Below, in pieces: positions 24,855-33,117 of a stretch of 64,000 bases of DNA. The translations under genes were made by a program, and so were the position numbers. Positions within the stretch are counted from its first letter, which is position 1. The number at the start of each line of letters is the position of its first letter. This stretch comes from Flavicella sp964230805. Lineage in GTDB: Bacteria > Bacteroidota > Bacteroidia > Flavobacteriales > Flavobacteriaceae. Below the pieces are notes generated by a model. The model saw only the letters and a program-made list of their open reading frames with translations, was not told where the DNA came from and searched no databases. The DNA lies in NCBI GenBank assembly GCA_964230805.1, contig CAXRIA010000028.1, positions 4,165-68,164 on the forward strand, written 5' to 3'.

Positions 24855-26036
24855 ATGAAAACAATTAATGACATCCATTTTGGAGGAAAAAAAGCCTTAA
24901 TTCGTGTAGATTTTAATGTGCCTTTGAATAAGGAATTTCAAGTAACAGATATCACAAGAATCAAAGCAGCAAAACCGACCATTATCAAAGTTTTGGAAGA
25001 TGGCGGAGCCGCCGTATTAATGTCACATTTGGGACGTCCAAAAGGAGTTGAAGCAAAGTTTTCATTGGGACATATCGTTGAAAAGGTGAGCGAAGTACTT
25101 GGTGTACAAGCAAAATTTGTTGACAGTTGTGTAGGTGCTGAAGCGGAAGCAGCGGTTGCTTCCTTGAAACCAGGTGAGGTTTTGATTTTAGAAAACTTGC
25201 GTTTTCACAAAGAAGAAACAGCCGGAGATTTGGCATTTTCAGAGCAATTGTCAAAACTTGGTGATATCTACGTAAACGATGCTTTTGGAACAGCGCACAG
25301 AGCGCACGCATCCACGACAGTTGTGGCACAGTTTTTTGAAGAAAAAGCAGCTGGTTTTGTAATGGAAGCGGAGTTAGTCAATGCGGAAAAAGTGTTGACA
25401 GCAGGTGAAAAACCAGTGACTGCGATTATGGGCGGAGCGAAAGTTTCAGACAAATTATTGATCATAGAAAAATTATTGGACGTTGCGGATAATATCATCA
25501 TCGGAGGAGGAATGTCTTATACATTTGCCAAAGCACATGGAGGAGAAATAGGAATGTCATTGTGTGAAGACGATAAGATAGCATATGTATTGGATTTGGA
25601 AAAAAAGGCAGCGGAAAAAGGTGTAAATCTTATTTTTCCAGTAGACACATTAATTGCGGACGACTTTTCAAACGAAGCCAATACGCAAGTGGTTAAAAAA
25701 GGAGCCATTCCCGCAGGATGGGAAGGTTTGGATATTGGACCTGCCTCGAGTGAATTGTTTGCAGAAACAGTGAAAAATTCCAAAACTGTTTTGTGGAACG
25801 GACCGATGGGTGTTTTTGAAATGGAAACATTTGAAAAAGGAACAGTAGCCATTGCCAATGCGGTAAAAGAAGCAACACAAAATGGAGCATTTTCATTGAT
25901 TGGAGGAGGAGACTCAGCCTCTGCCATTAACAATTTAGGATTTGGGGATGATGTTTCCTATGTTTCAACAGGAGGTGGAGCTTTGCTAGAATATATGGAA
26001 GGAAAAGTACTGCCAGGAGTGGCTGCGATTTCATAA
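24855..26036 (+). CDS. pgk: Phosphoglycerate kinase
   Basis: Glycolytic enzyme forming ATP and 3-phosphoglycerate from 1,3-bisphosphoglycerate. The 393-residue protein has the N-terminal signature ALIRVDFNVPLN, the triphosphoglycerate-binding SHLGRPKG, NLRFHKEE, VNDAFGTAHRAHAS and the nucleotide-side GGAKVSDKL and IGGGDSASA. All substrate-binding arginines and lysines usually found are present. The frame is open 17 codons upstream across the promoter, so ATG 24855 is used. It is monocistronic, with a promoter and terminator. Confidence 0.97.
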   Translation: MKTINDIHFGGKKALIRVDFNVPLNKEFQVTDITRIKAAKPTIIKVLEDGGAAVLMSHLGRPKGVEAKFSLGHIVEKVSEVLGVQAKFVDSCVGAEAEAAVASLKPGEVLILENLRFHKEETAGDLAFSEQLSKLGDIYVNDAFGTAHRAHASTTVVAQFFEEKAAGFVMEAELVNAEKVLTAGEKPVTAIMGGAKVSDKLLIIEKLLDVADNIIIGGGMSYTFAKAHGGEIGMSLCEDDKIAYVLDLEKKAAEKGVNLIFPVDTLIADDFSNEANTQVVKKGAIPAGWEGLDIGPASSELFAETVKNSKTVLWNGPMGVFEMETFEKGTVAIANAVKEATQNGAFSLIGGGDSASAINNLGFGDDVSYVSTGGGALLEYMEGKVLPGVAAIS

Positions 26037-26058
26037 AGGATCAAGAAATATAAAATGA

Positions 26059-26095
26059 AAAACGCTTTTGAAATCTATCAAAAGCGTTTTTGTAT
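26059..26095 (+). terminator. Terminator of pgk
   Basis: Stem AACGCTTTTGA / TCAAAAGCGTT (26061-26071, 26078-26088) with a six-base loop, then TTTGTATTTTT. Confidence 0.85.
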
Positions 26096-26147
26096 TTTTA
26101 AGACGGAAAGGATTTTCCAGGCATTTTGAAAAAGACCAACAATTCAC

Positions 26148-26483
26148 ATGGTGGAAGCAAATTTTTTTGAAAAGTGTTATCAGGTAGCCAAACAGATTCC
26201 TTTTGGACGGGTGACAACCTACGGTGCCATTGCAAAATATTTAGGCGCAGCGCGCTCGGCACGGATGGTTGGCTGGGCGATGAATGCATCGCACGGAAAT
26301 AGTGAAATTCCAGCACACAGGGTGGTCAATAGAAAAGGCTTGCTAACGGGGAAGCATCATTTTCCTGGCAAAAATTTGATGCAACAGCTCTTGGAAAGTG
26401 AAGGAGCAATTATTGTGGAACATCAAATTCAGAATTTTCAGGAAATTTTTTGGGATCCATCAAAAGAATTGCAAGCTCATTGA
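26148..26483 (+). CDS. Alkyltransferase-like (ATL) DNA-damage recognition protein
   Basis: A 111-residue protein matching the C-terminal domain of O6-alkylguanine-DNA alkyltransferase. It has IPFGRVTTYGAIAKYLG, then SARMVGWAMNAS (the arginine-finger region), then the active-site block IPAHRVVNRKG. The acceptor cysteine of PCHRV is replaced by alanine (residue 56). Such ATL proteins bind alkylated bases without repairing them and hand them to nucleotide excision repair. This is established for characterised ATLs and inferred here. It starts 52 bases after the pgk terminator. Confidence 0.88.
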   Translation: MVEANFFEKCYQVAKQIPFGRVTTYGAIAKYLGAARSARMVGWAMNASHGNSEIPAHRVVNRKGLLTGKHHFPGKNLMQQLLESEGAIIVEHQIQNFQEIFWDPSKELQAH

Positions 26484-26560
26484 AAAATACACCATACAAA
26501 CAAGCAATGTGCTTATTGAGAATAACTATAGATAAGGCTGGTTTTGTAAAGTTTTCATAG

Positions 26561-26568
26561 TACCTTTG
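26561..26568 (+). promoter_or_regulatory. Candidate -7 box for mrp-nfu
   Basis: TACCTTTG, an exact TAnnTTTG match, 20 bases before the mrp ATG. TTTG 14 bases upstream is a possible but close -33 element. Confidence 0.5.
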
Positions 26569-26588
26569 TGGCGGAAAATTATGAGATT

Positions 26589-27728
26589 ATGAGTATTCAA
26601 AAGGAAGCGGTTCAAAAAGCTTTAGAACAGATAACAGCACCAGGCGAAGGAAAAAGTTTGGTAGAAAATAACAATGTGAAAAACATTGTTATATTTGGAC
26701 AAGAAGTTGTGGTGGATGTGGCTATTAGCAACCCAACTTTGCAAGCCAAGAAAAAAATAGAAGCGGAAATTTCAAAAACAATCCAAGAAAATGTTGCCAA
26801 AGAAGCACTTGTAAAAGTCAATGTAACAACGAAACCCAAACCTGTTGAGAACAAAAAGAATCCAAATGAAATAAAAGGAGAAAAACTCCCAGGAATACAA
26901 AATATCATTGCAATTGCCTCAGGAAAAGGAGGTGTTGGAAAATCTACCATTACCGCAAACACAGCGGTTACTTTGGCAAAAATGGGTTTCAAAGTCGGGG
27001 TTTTAGATGCAGATGTGTACGGTCCGTCCATGCACTTAATGTTTGACGTGGCACAAGAAAAGCCCATTTCTGTATACGTGAATGGGAGATCAAAAATGAA
27101 ACCCATAGAAAATTATGGAATCAAATTGTTGTCATTAGGCTTTTTTACCAACCCAAACGAAGCCGTTATTTGGAGAGGTCCAATGGCTTCTAAAGCTCTG
27201 AATCAAATGATTTTTGATGCAGATTGGGGAGAGCTAGACTTTTTATTAATTGATTTGCCACCAGGAACAGGAGACATTCACCTTTCTATCGTTCAAGCAT
27301 TGCCAATTACAGGGGCTGTAGTTGTGAGTACGCCACAAAACATTGCACTAGCCGATGCAAAAAAAGGAGTGGCCATGTTTCAGCAGAAAAACATCAACGT
27401 GCCGGTTTTGGGAATTGTAGAAAACATGAGCTATTTTACGCCCGAAGAATTGCCTGAAAATAAATATTATATCTTTGGACAAGACGGAGCAAAAAATTTA
27501 GCGGAAGACATTCAAACAGAATTTTTAGGTGAAGTGCCCTTAGTACAAGGAATACGTGAGGCAGGTGATGTTGGACATCCCGTAGCCCTGCAAGAGAAAA
27601 CACCTTTGGAAAAAGCGTTTCAGCAGCTGACAAGAAACATCGTTTCGCAGTTGGTCAAACGAAATGAAAACTTACCGGCCACAGAAGTTGTAAAAATTAC
27701 CACCATGAGTGGTTGTTCCACAAAATAG
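26589..27728 (+). CDS. Mrp/ApbC-type iron-sulfur carrier P-loop ATPase
   Basis: Cytosolic Nbp35/Mrp ATPase that helps deliver Fe-S clusters. The 379 residues comprise an N-terminal MIP18/DUF59 domain (1-~85), a linker, and a ParA-like ATPase with deviant Walker A ASGKGGVGKSTITAN (from about 110), switch GVLDADVYGPS and DLPPGTGD. The CPxC that usually binds the bridging cluster is missing: where most Mrp have SYFTCPHC, this one has SYFTPEELPENKYYIFG. The only visible cysteine is in the C-terminal SGCSTK. From memory this PAELP-type form is normal in Bacteroidota. The Nfu gene follows within 20 bases, which supports a Fe-S role. Confidence 0.9.
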   Translation: MSIQKEAVQKALEQITAPGEGKSLVENNNVKNIVIFGQEVVVDVAISNPTLQAKKKIEAEISKTIQENVAKEALVKVNVTTKPKPVENKKNPNEIKGEKLPGIQNIIAIASGKGGVGKSTITANTAVTLAKMGFKVGVLDADVYGPSMHLMFDVAQEKPISVYVNGRSKMKPIENYGIKLLSLGFFTNPNEAVIWRGPMASKALNQMIFDADWGELDFLLIDLPPGTGDIHLSIVQALPITGAVVVSTPQNIALADAKKGVAMFQQKNINVPVLGIVENMSYFTPEELPENKYYIFGQDGAKNLAEDIQTEFLGEVPLVQGIREAGDVGHPVALQEKTPLEKAFQQLTRNIVSQLVKRNENLPATEVVKITTMSGCSTK

Positions 27729-27746
27729 AAAAACAAGGATTGAAAG

Positions 27747-27992
27747 ATGGAAAATCAAGAATTACATGACATTGTTGAAAAAGCATTGGAAGAGATACGA
27801 CCGTTTTTAATTTCAGATGGTGGAAATATTTCACTGGTTTCAATAGAAGAAGACATTGTAAAAGTGAGGTTAGAAGGAGCTTGCGTAGGTTGTTCAATCA
27901 ATCAAATGACACTTCGTAACGGTGTTGAGGCATCTATCAAAAAACACGCACCTCAAATTAAAAAAGTCATCGATCTAAGTAGTTTGATGTAA
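27747..27992 (+). CDS. Nfu-type Fe-S scaffold (NifU C-terminal domain)
   Basis: An 81-residue NifU-like protein that assembles or transfers 4Fe-4S clusters. It has EEIRPFLISDGGNISLVSIEEDIVKVRLEGACVGCSINQMTLRNGVEASI, in parts matching the domain exactly, with the cluster ligands C46 and C49 (CxxC). It starts 18 bases after mrp, so the two are one operon. It is the minimal single-domain form. Confidence 0.93.
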   Translation: MENQELHDIVEKALEEIRPFLISDGGNISLVSIEEDIVKVRLEGACVGCSINQMTLRNGVEASIKKHAPQIKKVIDLSSLM

Positions 27993-28081
27993 TCATTTCA
28001 CAAAAGTTTAACGAAAAAATCGTTGCGCTTTTTTTATTTTTCAGTTGGTTATATTTCCTTTGAAGCCAAATTCAATTTCAA

Positions 28082-28852
28082 ATGGGCAAAATACGCTGTA
28101 CCATAGCCATGTTCTTTTTTACAGCTTTGATTACCGCACAGACAGGTAGTGAGGTTTTCAAAAAAGGGGAACGGCTCAAATATAGAATTCACTATGGCAT
28201 AATAAATGCAGGTTATGCGAGTTTTGAAGTGAATGAAAAAAATACGGAAAAAGATAGCTTGTATCATTTCAAAGGCAAAGGATGGACGACAGGCATGACC
28301 AATTGGTTTTTTCGCGTTCAAGATACGTATGAATCTTTTGTAGATAAAAAGTCGCAATTGCCAAGACACTTTAAAAGAAGAGTAGACGAGGGCGGATACG
28401 TTATTCGCAGAGACATCCATTTCAACCCGCAAAAAAAGACAGCCAAGATTGAGGATTTTAAGCACAAAACGGTCACCGAAGTACCCGTTGAAGAGGTGCA
28501 CGACATGATCTCGGCAATTTATTATTTGAGAAATCAAAAGATAGAAGCGTTGAACATCGGTGAAAGTTTGGAGCTGAATATGTTTTTTGATGCTCAAACA
28601 TTTCTTTTTAAATTGAAGTATTTGGGCACAGAAGTCTTGAAAACGAGATTTGGTAAAATAAAGTGTTTTAAATTTCGTCCTTTGGTTCAATCCGGAAGGG
28701 TCTTTAAAGAAGAGGAAAGCTTGACCATTTGGGTGTCGTCTGATAAAAATAGAATTCCAGTCAGAATCAAGGCCTCCCTAGCTGTTGGCGCTTTAAAAGT
28801 TGATTTGTATCAGTACAGAGGATTGTCCCACCCTTTTCGTGTAACTTTATAA
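28082..28852 (+). CDS. DUF3108 domain exported protein
   Basis: A 256-residue exported protein with a signal peptide (about 1-20, ending ALITA-Q). The rest matches DUF3108: GERLKYRIHYGIINAGYASFEV near the start, then FRVQDTYESFVD, ISAIYYLRNQ and ESLTIWVSSDKNRIPVRIKASLAVGALKVDLYQYRGL at the end. The family is a periplasmic beta-rich protein of unknown function, common in Bacteroidota. It sits 48 bases before the M23 lipoprotein gene. It probably belongs to that transcription unit. No function is assigned. Confidence 0.82.
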   Translation: MGKIRCTIAMFFFTALITAQTGSEVFKKGERLKYRIHYGIINAGYASFEVNEKNTEKDSLYHFKGKGWTTGMTNWFFRVQDTYESFVDKKSQLPRHFKRRVDEGGYVIRRDIHFNPQKKTAKIEDFKHKTVTEVPVEEVHDMISAIYYLRNQKIEALNIGESLELNMFFDAQTFLFKLKYLGTEVLKTRFGKIKCFKFRPLVQSGRVFKEEESLTIWVSSDKNRIPVRIKASLAVGALKVDLYQYRGLSHPFRVTL

Positions 28853-28900
28853 GAAAAGTCGTAAATTCGCAGCTAGAAATTTTTAGAAATCCAAGAACCC

Positions 28901-30127
28901 TTGAAACGCCTTTTTCCACTTTTTTTTCTTTCGATTTTTATCCTTTCTTGTGGAGGGAAAGGAGATGAAAAGACCTCGGGAAAAAAAGAAGAATCGGTCA
29001 AAGCAATCTATCAATTTGGATACAACCTAAATGATTTTAAAGTGGTACATGACACCGTGGCCCACGGAGAAAGTTTTGGAGAAATATTGGACAGACACCA
29101 CGTTTGGTCTCCAGAAATTTTTAAGATTTCAAAAAAAGTAAAAAACATCTTTGATGTAAGAAGACTTCGGGCAGGAAAACCCTACACGATATTAGCCGCA
29201 AAAGATTCCACCGAGAAAGCCCAAGTTTTTATTTACAAACACGACTTGATCAATCACACCATCATTGATTTTAAAGATTCTGTGATTGTTGCTGAAAAAG
29301 CAAGAAAAAAAGTCAAAACCGTACTGAAAAAAGCCTCAGGAGTGATCACGAGCTCCCTGTCGGAAGCGCTTGACAAACAAGGAGTCAATGCCATGGTAGC
29401 CAATGACTTGTCAGAAATTTACGCTTGGACCATTGATTTCTTTCGATTGCAAAAAAACGATCGCTTTAAAGTTATTTACGAACAAAAATATGTTGACGAC
29501 ACCATTCCTGCGGGAGTTGGAAGAATCCAAGCAGCACATTTTGAGCACGTCAATAAATCATTTTACGCCTTCAAATATGTGGCTGATTCCATCAGTGGCA
29601 TTGAAGAATACTACGACGAGAAAGCCCATCATTTAAGAAGGGCATTTTTAAAAGCCCCTCTGAAATTTAGCCGTATTTCTTCTCGTTACAATTTGAAAAG
29701 GAAGATTGCTTTTTACGGTCGAGTGAAACCACACAAAGGAACCGATTTTGCAGCGCCCGTGGGCAGTCCTATTATGAGTACTGCAAATGGAAGAGTCATT
29801 GAATCAAGATACAGAGCAGGCAACGGAAATTACGTCAAAATCAGACACAATTCCACGTATATGACCCAATACCTGCACATGAAAAGTCGCAAAGTAAAAG
29901 TAGGACAGTATGTCAAGCAAGGACAAGTCATCGGATATGTAGGAATGACGGGCAATACCTCGGGACCACATGTCTGCTATCGTTTCTGGAAAAATGGCGT
30001 TCAAGTAGATCCATTAAAAGAGAAATTACCTGCGGCAAAAGCAATGAAAAAATCGATAAAACCAAAATATTTAGAATTCATCCAATCCGTGAAAGAAGAG
30101 CTGGATGCAATTGAATATGTAAATTAA
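28901..30127 (+). CDS. M23-family peptidoglycan peptidase lipoprotein
   Basis: A 408-residue lipoprotein with a signal ending in the lipobox ILSC (Cys 17), then an OapA/LysM-like N-terminal region (about 35-110), and a LytM-type M23 domain in the last third. The first metal ligands are H278 and D282 in HKGTDFAAPVGSP. The usual HxH pair reads H357-V-C359 in SGPHVCYRFW, so one ligand is cysteine. From memory this HVCYRFWKNG form recurs in flavobacteria. The start is TTG at 28901, the only codon that gives the lipoprotein signal. It lies 11 bases before pgi. Confidence 0.85.
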   Translation: MKRLFPLFFLSIFILSCGGKGDEKTSGKKEESVKAIYQFGYNLNDFKVVHDTVAHGESFGEILDRHHVWSPEIFKISKKVKNIFDVRRLRAGKPYTILAAKDSTEKAQVFIYKHDLINHTIIDFKDSVIVAEKARKKVKTVLKKASGVITSSLSEALDKQGVNAMVANDLSEIYAWTIDFFRLQKNDRFKVIYEQKYVDDTIPAGVGRIQAAHFEHVNKSFYAFKYVADSISGIEEYYDEKAHHLRRAFLKAPLKFSRISSRYNLKRKIAFYGRVKPHKGTDFAAPVGSPIMSTANGRVIESRYRAGNGNYVKIRHNSTYMTQYLHMKSRKVKVGQYVKQGQVIGYVGMTGNTSGPHVCYRFWKNGVQVDPLKEKLPAAKAMKKSIKPKYLEFIQSVKEELDAIEYVN

Positions 30128-30138
30128 AAAAGAAGAAA

Positions 30139-31695
30139 ATGGCTTTAAAAAATGTAAACCCAACAAAAACAAAAGCATGGGGAAAATTAGCAACACATTT
30201 TACAGAAATCAAAGACACACATTTGAGAGATTTGTTTGCGAACAATTCCAATAGAAAAGAAGAGTTTCGTCTTCAATTTAAAGACATGAACATCGATTAT
30301 TCTAAAAACAGAATCGATGCAAAAACCAAAGAGTTGTTATTAGAATTGGCAGAGGAAGTGGAACTGAAAGATGCCATTTCAAAATACTTCGGAGGCGCAA
30401 AAATAAATGCAACTGAAGGAAGAGAAGTTTTGCATACAGCATTGCGCTCCTCCAATGAAGTATTGGTGGATGGTGAAAATGTAGTGGAAGACGTACAAGA
30501 GACTTTGCAAAAAATAAAAGGATTCACCAACAAGGTACTTTCTGGTGATTGGAAGGGTTATACAGGAAAAAGCATCACAGATGTTGTGAATATCGGTATT
30601 GGAGGTTCTGATTTAGGGCCACAGATGGTGGTAGATGCTTTGAAATATTACAAAACTCCTTTGGGAGTACACTTTGTCTCCAATGTAGATGGAGACCATG
30701 TTTCTGAGGTTGTCAAAAACCTAAACCCAGAGACCACATTGTTTTTGATCGTTTCAAAAACTTTCACCACGCAGGAAACCATTTCCAATGCAATGACCAT
30801 CAAGGAGTGGTTTTTGCAAGGAGCTACGGAGGCCGATATTGCGAAGCATTTCGCAGCAGTTTCGACAAACTCAGAGGCCGTGGCTAATTTTGGAATTGAT
30901 GCAGCCAATGTTTTCACCATGTGGAATTGGGTAGGAGGTCGTTTCTCTTTGTGGAGCGCCGTGGGATTGTCGATTAGCTTGGCAGTCGGTTTTGAAAACT
31001 TCCAAGCATTGCTTGAGGGAGCCTCTGAAATGGACACTCATTTTGAAACCGCTGATTTTGAAGAAAATATTCCAGTGATCTTGGCGCTATTAAGTGTTTG
31101 GTACAACAATTTCTTTGGAGCAGAAACAGAGGCCATCTTGCCATATGCTCAATATTTGGAAAAATTGACACCGTATTTGCAACAAGCCATTATGGAGAGC
31201 AATGGAAAAAGTGTCGACAGAAATGGAGACACCATTGATTACCAAACGGGTACCATTGTTTGGGGAAGTACAGGAACCAATATGCAACACGCATTCATGC
31301 AATTGGTGCACCAAGGAACAAAATTGATACCATGTGATTTTATCGGATACGAAACCTCTCTGTATGGAAAAGAAGAACATCACAACAAATTGATGTCTAA
31401 TTTTTACGGACAACAAGAAGCTTTGTGTAATGGAAAAACCAAAGAAGAGGTAATCTCTGAAGGAAAAACAGCAGACGCCGTGGTTCCATTCAAAGTATTT
31501 GAAGGAAACAAACCGAGCAATGCAATTTTGATTGAAAAGCTAACGCCCAACTCTTTGGGTAAGTTGATTGCCATGTACGAACACAAGATTTTTGTGCAAG
31601 GAATTGTTTGGAACATATACAGCTATGACCAATGGGGTGTGGAACTTGGAAAGGTTTTGGCGAATAAAATATATGCGGAAAAATACCAATCGTAA
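30139..31695 (+). CDS. pgi: Glucose-6-phosphate isomerase
   Basis: Interconverts glucose 6-phosphate and fructose 6-phosphate. The 518 residues contain the sugar-isomerase signatures DVVNIGIGGSDLGPQMV, VSNVDGDHVSEV, SKTFTTQET, GGRFSLWSAVGLSI, the catalytic GTNMQHAFMQLVHQGT region (Glu/His) and the C-terminal GIVWNIYSYDQWGVELGK. All active-site residues expected for the family are seen. Slightly shorter than the 549 residues of E. coli Pgi. It follows the M23 gene by 11 bases, and a strong terminator ends the unit. Confidence 0.97.
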   Translation: MALKNVNPTKTKAWGKLATHFTEIKDTHLRDLFANNSNRKEEFRLQFKDMNIDYSKNRIDAKTKELLLELAEEVELKDAISKYFGGAKINATEGREVLHTALRSSNEVLVDGENVVEDVQETLQKIKGFTNKVLSGDWKGYTGKSITDVVNIGIGGSDLGPQMVVDALKYYKTPLGVHFVSNVDGDHVSEVVKNLNPETTLFLIVSKTFTTQETISNAMTIKEWFLQGATEADIAKHFAAVSTNSEAVANFGIDAANVFTMWNWVGGRFSLWSAVGLSISLAVGFENFQALLEGASEMDTHFETADFEENIPVILALLSVWYNNFFGAETEAILPYAQYLEKLTPYLQQAIMESNGKSVDRNGDTIDYQTGTIVWGSTGTNMQHAFMQLVHQGTKLIPCDFIGYETSLYGKEEHHNKLMSNFYGQQEALCNGKTKEEVISEGKTADAVVPFKVFEGNKPSNAILIEKLTPNSLGKLIAMYEHKIFVQGIVWNIYSYDQWGVELGKVLANKIYAEKYQS

Positions 31696-31713
31696 TAAAA
31701 GAACACTCAAAAT

Positions 31714-31740
31714 AAAAAGGCAGTTTTAACTGCCTTTTTT
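31714..31740 (+). terminator. Terminator of pgi
   Basis: AAAAAGGCAGTT / AACTGCCTTTTTT hairpin with almost no loop beyond TT, ending in T6. Confidence 0.85.
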
Positions 31741-31883
31741 GTTTTTAAAAAAGCACCCCACTTTAGGATTTATTCGCACGACTCAAAAAAAAGTCAGAAA
31801 ACCGGAATCTTAGAATAGATATACTACTCAAGAGCAAACAAAATTTCAAGAACAATTCTACATCGTAGTTTCCAAGGGATTAG

Positions 31884-31891
31884 TATCTTTG
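31884..31891 (+). promoter_or_regulatory. Candidate -7 box for the membrane protein / acyltransferase / desaturase unit
   Basis: TATCTTTG, an exact TAnnTTTG match, 25 bases before the ATG at 31917. No convincing -33 TTG. Confidence 0.5.
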
Positions 31892-31916
31892 CTCAAACAT
31901 ACAAAAACTGAAAATT

Positions 31917-32342
31917 ATGAAAGACGTACATTCGTATTGGGCCTATTTGGTATTGGCAGCTTTGATATTCGCTGTTGTCAATGCGTTATTGGGCTTGAAA
32001 AGCAAAAAAGAATTCACCGCGAAAGATCTGCGATTGGGCTTGTTTGCTTTGATTTTTTCTCACATACAATTGCTGATTGGTTTGGCTTGGTATTTTATGT
32101 CTGATTGGTACAAGGCCATGAAAATTACAGGCTTTGGCACAGTGATGAAAAATGCGCAGTCAAGATTGATTTTGGTAGAACACCCAACGGTAATGATTTT
32201 GGGAATAGCTTTGATTACTATCGGCTGGTCCAAACATAAAAAACAAACAACAGCGGTTGGGAAATTTAAAACTTTTGCGGTTTTTTATGGGCTTGCACTC
32301 GTTTTGATCTTGTCGCGAATTCCATGGAACCAGTGGTTCTAA
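31917..32342 (+). CDS. Four-helix membrane protein, cytochrome b561-like in layout
   Basis: A 141-residue integral membrane protein with four hydrophobic helices (about 9-26, 41-61, 86-104, 115-133). His at 5, 49 and 88 sit at helix ends, as in small haem-b membrane proteins. Homologues in flavobacteria are often labelled cytochrome B, or wrongly ribosomal protein L27; haem binding is not proven by this sequence. It is the first gene of a unit with an acyltransferase (21 bases on) and an acyl-ACP desaturase, so a link to membrane-lipid redox is possible but speculative. Confidence 0.7.
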   Translation: MKDVHSYWAYLVLAALIFAVVNALLGLKSKKEFTAKDLRLGLFALIFSHIQLLIGLAWYFMSDWYKAMKITGFGTVMKNAQSRLILVEHPTVMILGIALITIGWSKHKKQTTAVGKFKTFAVFYGLALVLILSRIPWNQWF

Positions 32343-32363
32343 AATCAGGAAAAAAGGGTTGAA

Positions 32364-33098
32364 ATGAAAAGCTTACTTGGATATCCTCTTTCGATAGTTC
32401 ACTATGTGGTGTTTGGACTATTGCTGGTTGTTTTTCATCCATTGCAATGGATTGCCTTGCGGATTTTTGGGTACACAGCACATAAAAAAACGGTCGATGT
32501 TTTAAATGGTTTGCTCGTAGCCAGCATGTATCTTTTGGGAACGCGAGTAAAATTTACCAACAAATATTCAATACCCAGCAATGTGCCCATTATTATTGTG
32601 AGCAACCATCAAAGTTCCTATGACATTCCACCAATTTCCTGGTTTTTAAGAAAGACCCACCCCAAATTCGTTTCGAAAATAGAATTGGGACAAGGCATTC
32701 CAAGTGTATCGTTCAATTTAAAATATGGAGGGTCGGTATTAATCGATAGAAAAGACGCCAAACAGGCCTTGTCTACGATCGCGAATTTTGCCAAAAGCCT
32801 TGAAAAAAACAATTGGTCTGGTGTTATTTTTCCCGAGGGTACGCGCAGTAAGACTGGTGTTCCAAAGCGCTTTTCCGAAAATGGTTTGAAAATCATGACC
32901 AAGTACGCTCCTTCTGCCTACCTGCTTCCTGTGACTATCAACAATTCTTGGAAGCTGGTACAAAAAGGGAGTTTCCCCTTAAGTGTCGGAGAAAAATTTT
33001 CTATCGAAGCACACGAAGCAATTCCCGTAAATTCAATGAAGTTTGCCGATTTATTTCAAAAAGTGGAAGAAATTATTAAAAACTCAGTAACTTCGTAA
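32364..33098 (+). CDS. Lysophospholipid acyltransferase (PlsC family)
   Basis: A 244-residue membrane acyltransferase with a hydrophobic N-terminus (about 8-30), the HX4D catalytic motif in NHQSSYDIPP, and the canonical IFPEGTRSK motif. Further conserved parts are SKIELGQGIP and YLLPVTINNSW. It catalyses acyl transfer from acyl-ACP or acyl-CoA to lysophosphatidate or a related lipid. It lies between the small membrane protein and the desaturase, with 21 and 19 base gaps. Together with the desaturase this makes a fatty-acid/phospholipid operon. Confidence 0.88.
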   Translation: MKSLLGYPLSIVHYVVFGLLLVVFHPLQWIALRIFGYTAHKKTVDVLNGLLVASMYLLGTRVKFTNKYSIPSNVPIIIVSNHQSSYDIPPISWFLRKTHPKFVSKIELGQGIPSVSFNLKYGGSVLIDRKDAKQALSTIANFAKSLEKNNWSGVIFPEGTRSKTGVPKRFSENGLKIMTKYAPSAYLLPVTINNSWKLVQKGSFPLSVGEKFSIEAHEAIPVNSMKFADLFQKVEEIIKNSVTS

Positions 33099-33117
33099 CT
33101 TTTAAAAAAATAGCTAG

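Noticed and set aside
28049..28690. 213-codon frame on the minus strand opposite the DUF3108 gene
   Set aside because: It is a shadow of the plus-strand gene, which has a signal peptide and family motifs; the antisense product has no recognisable features.
31917..32342. Ribosomal protein L27 label for the four-helix membrane protein
   Set aside because: The sequence has four membrane helices and no L27 features; the label is a known type of misannotation.
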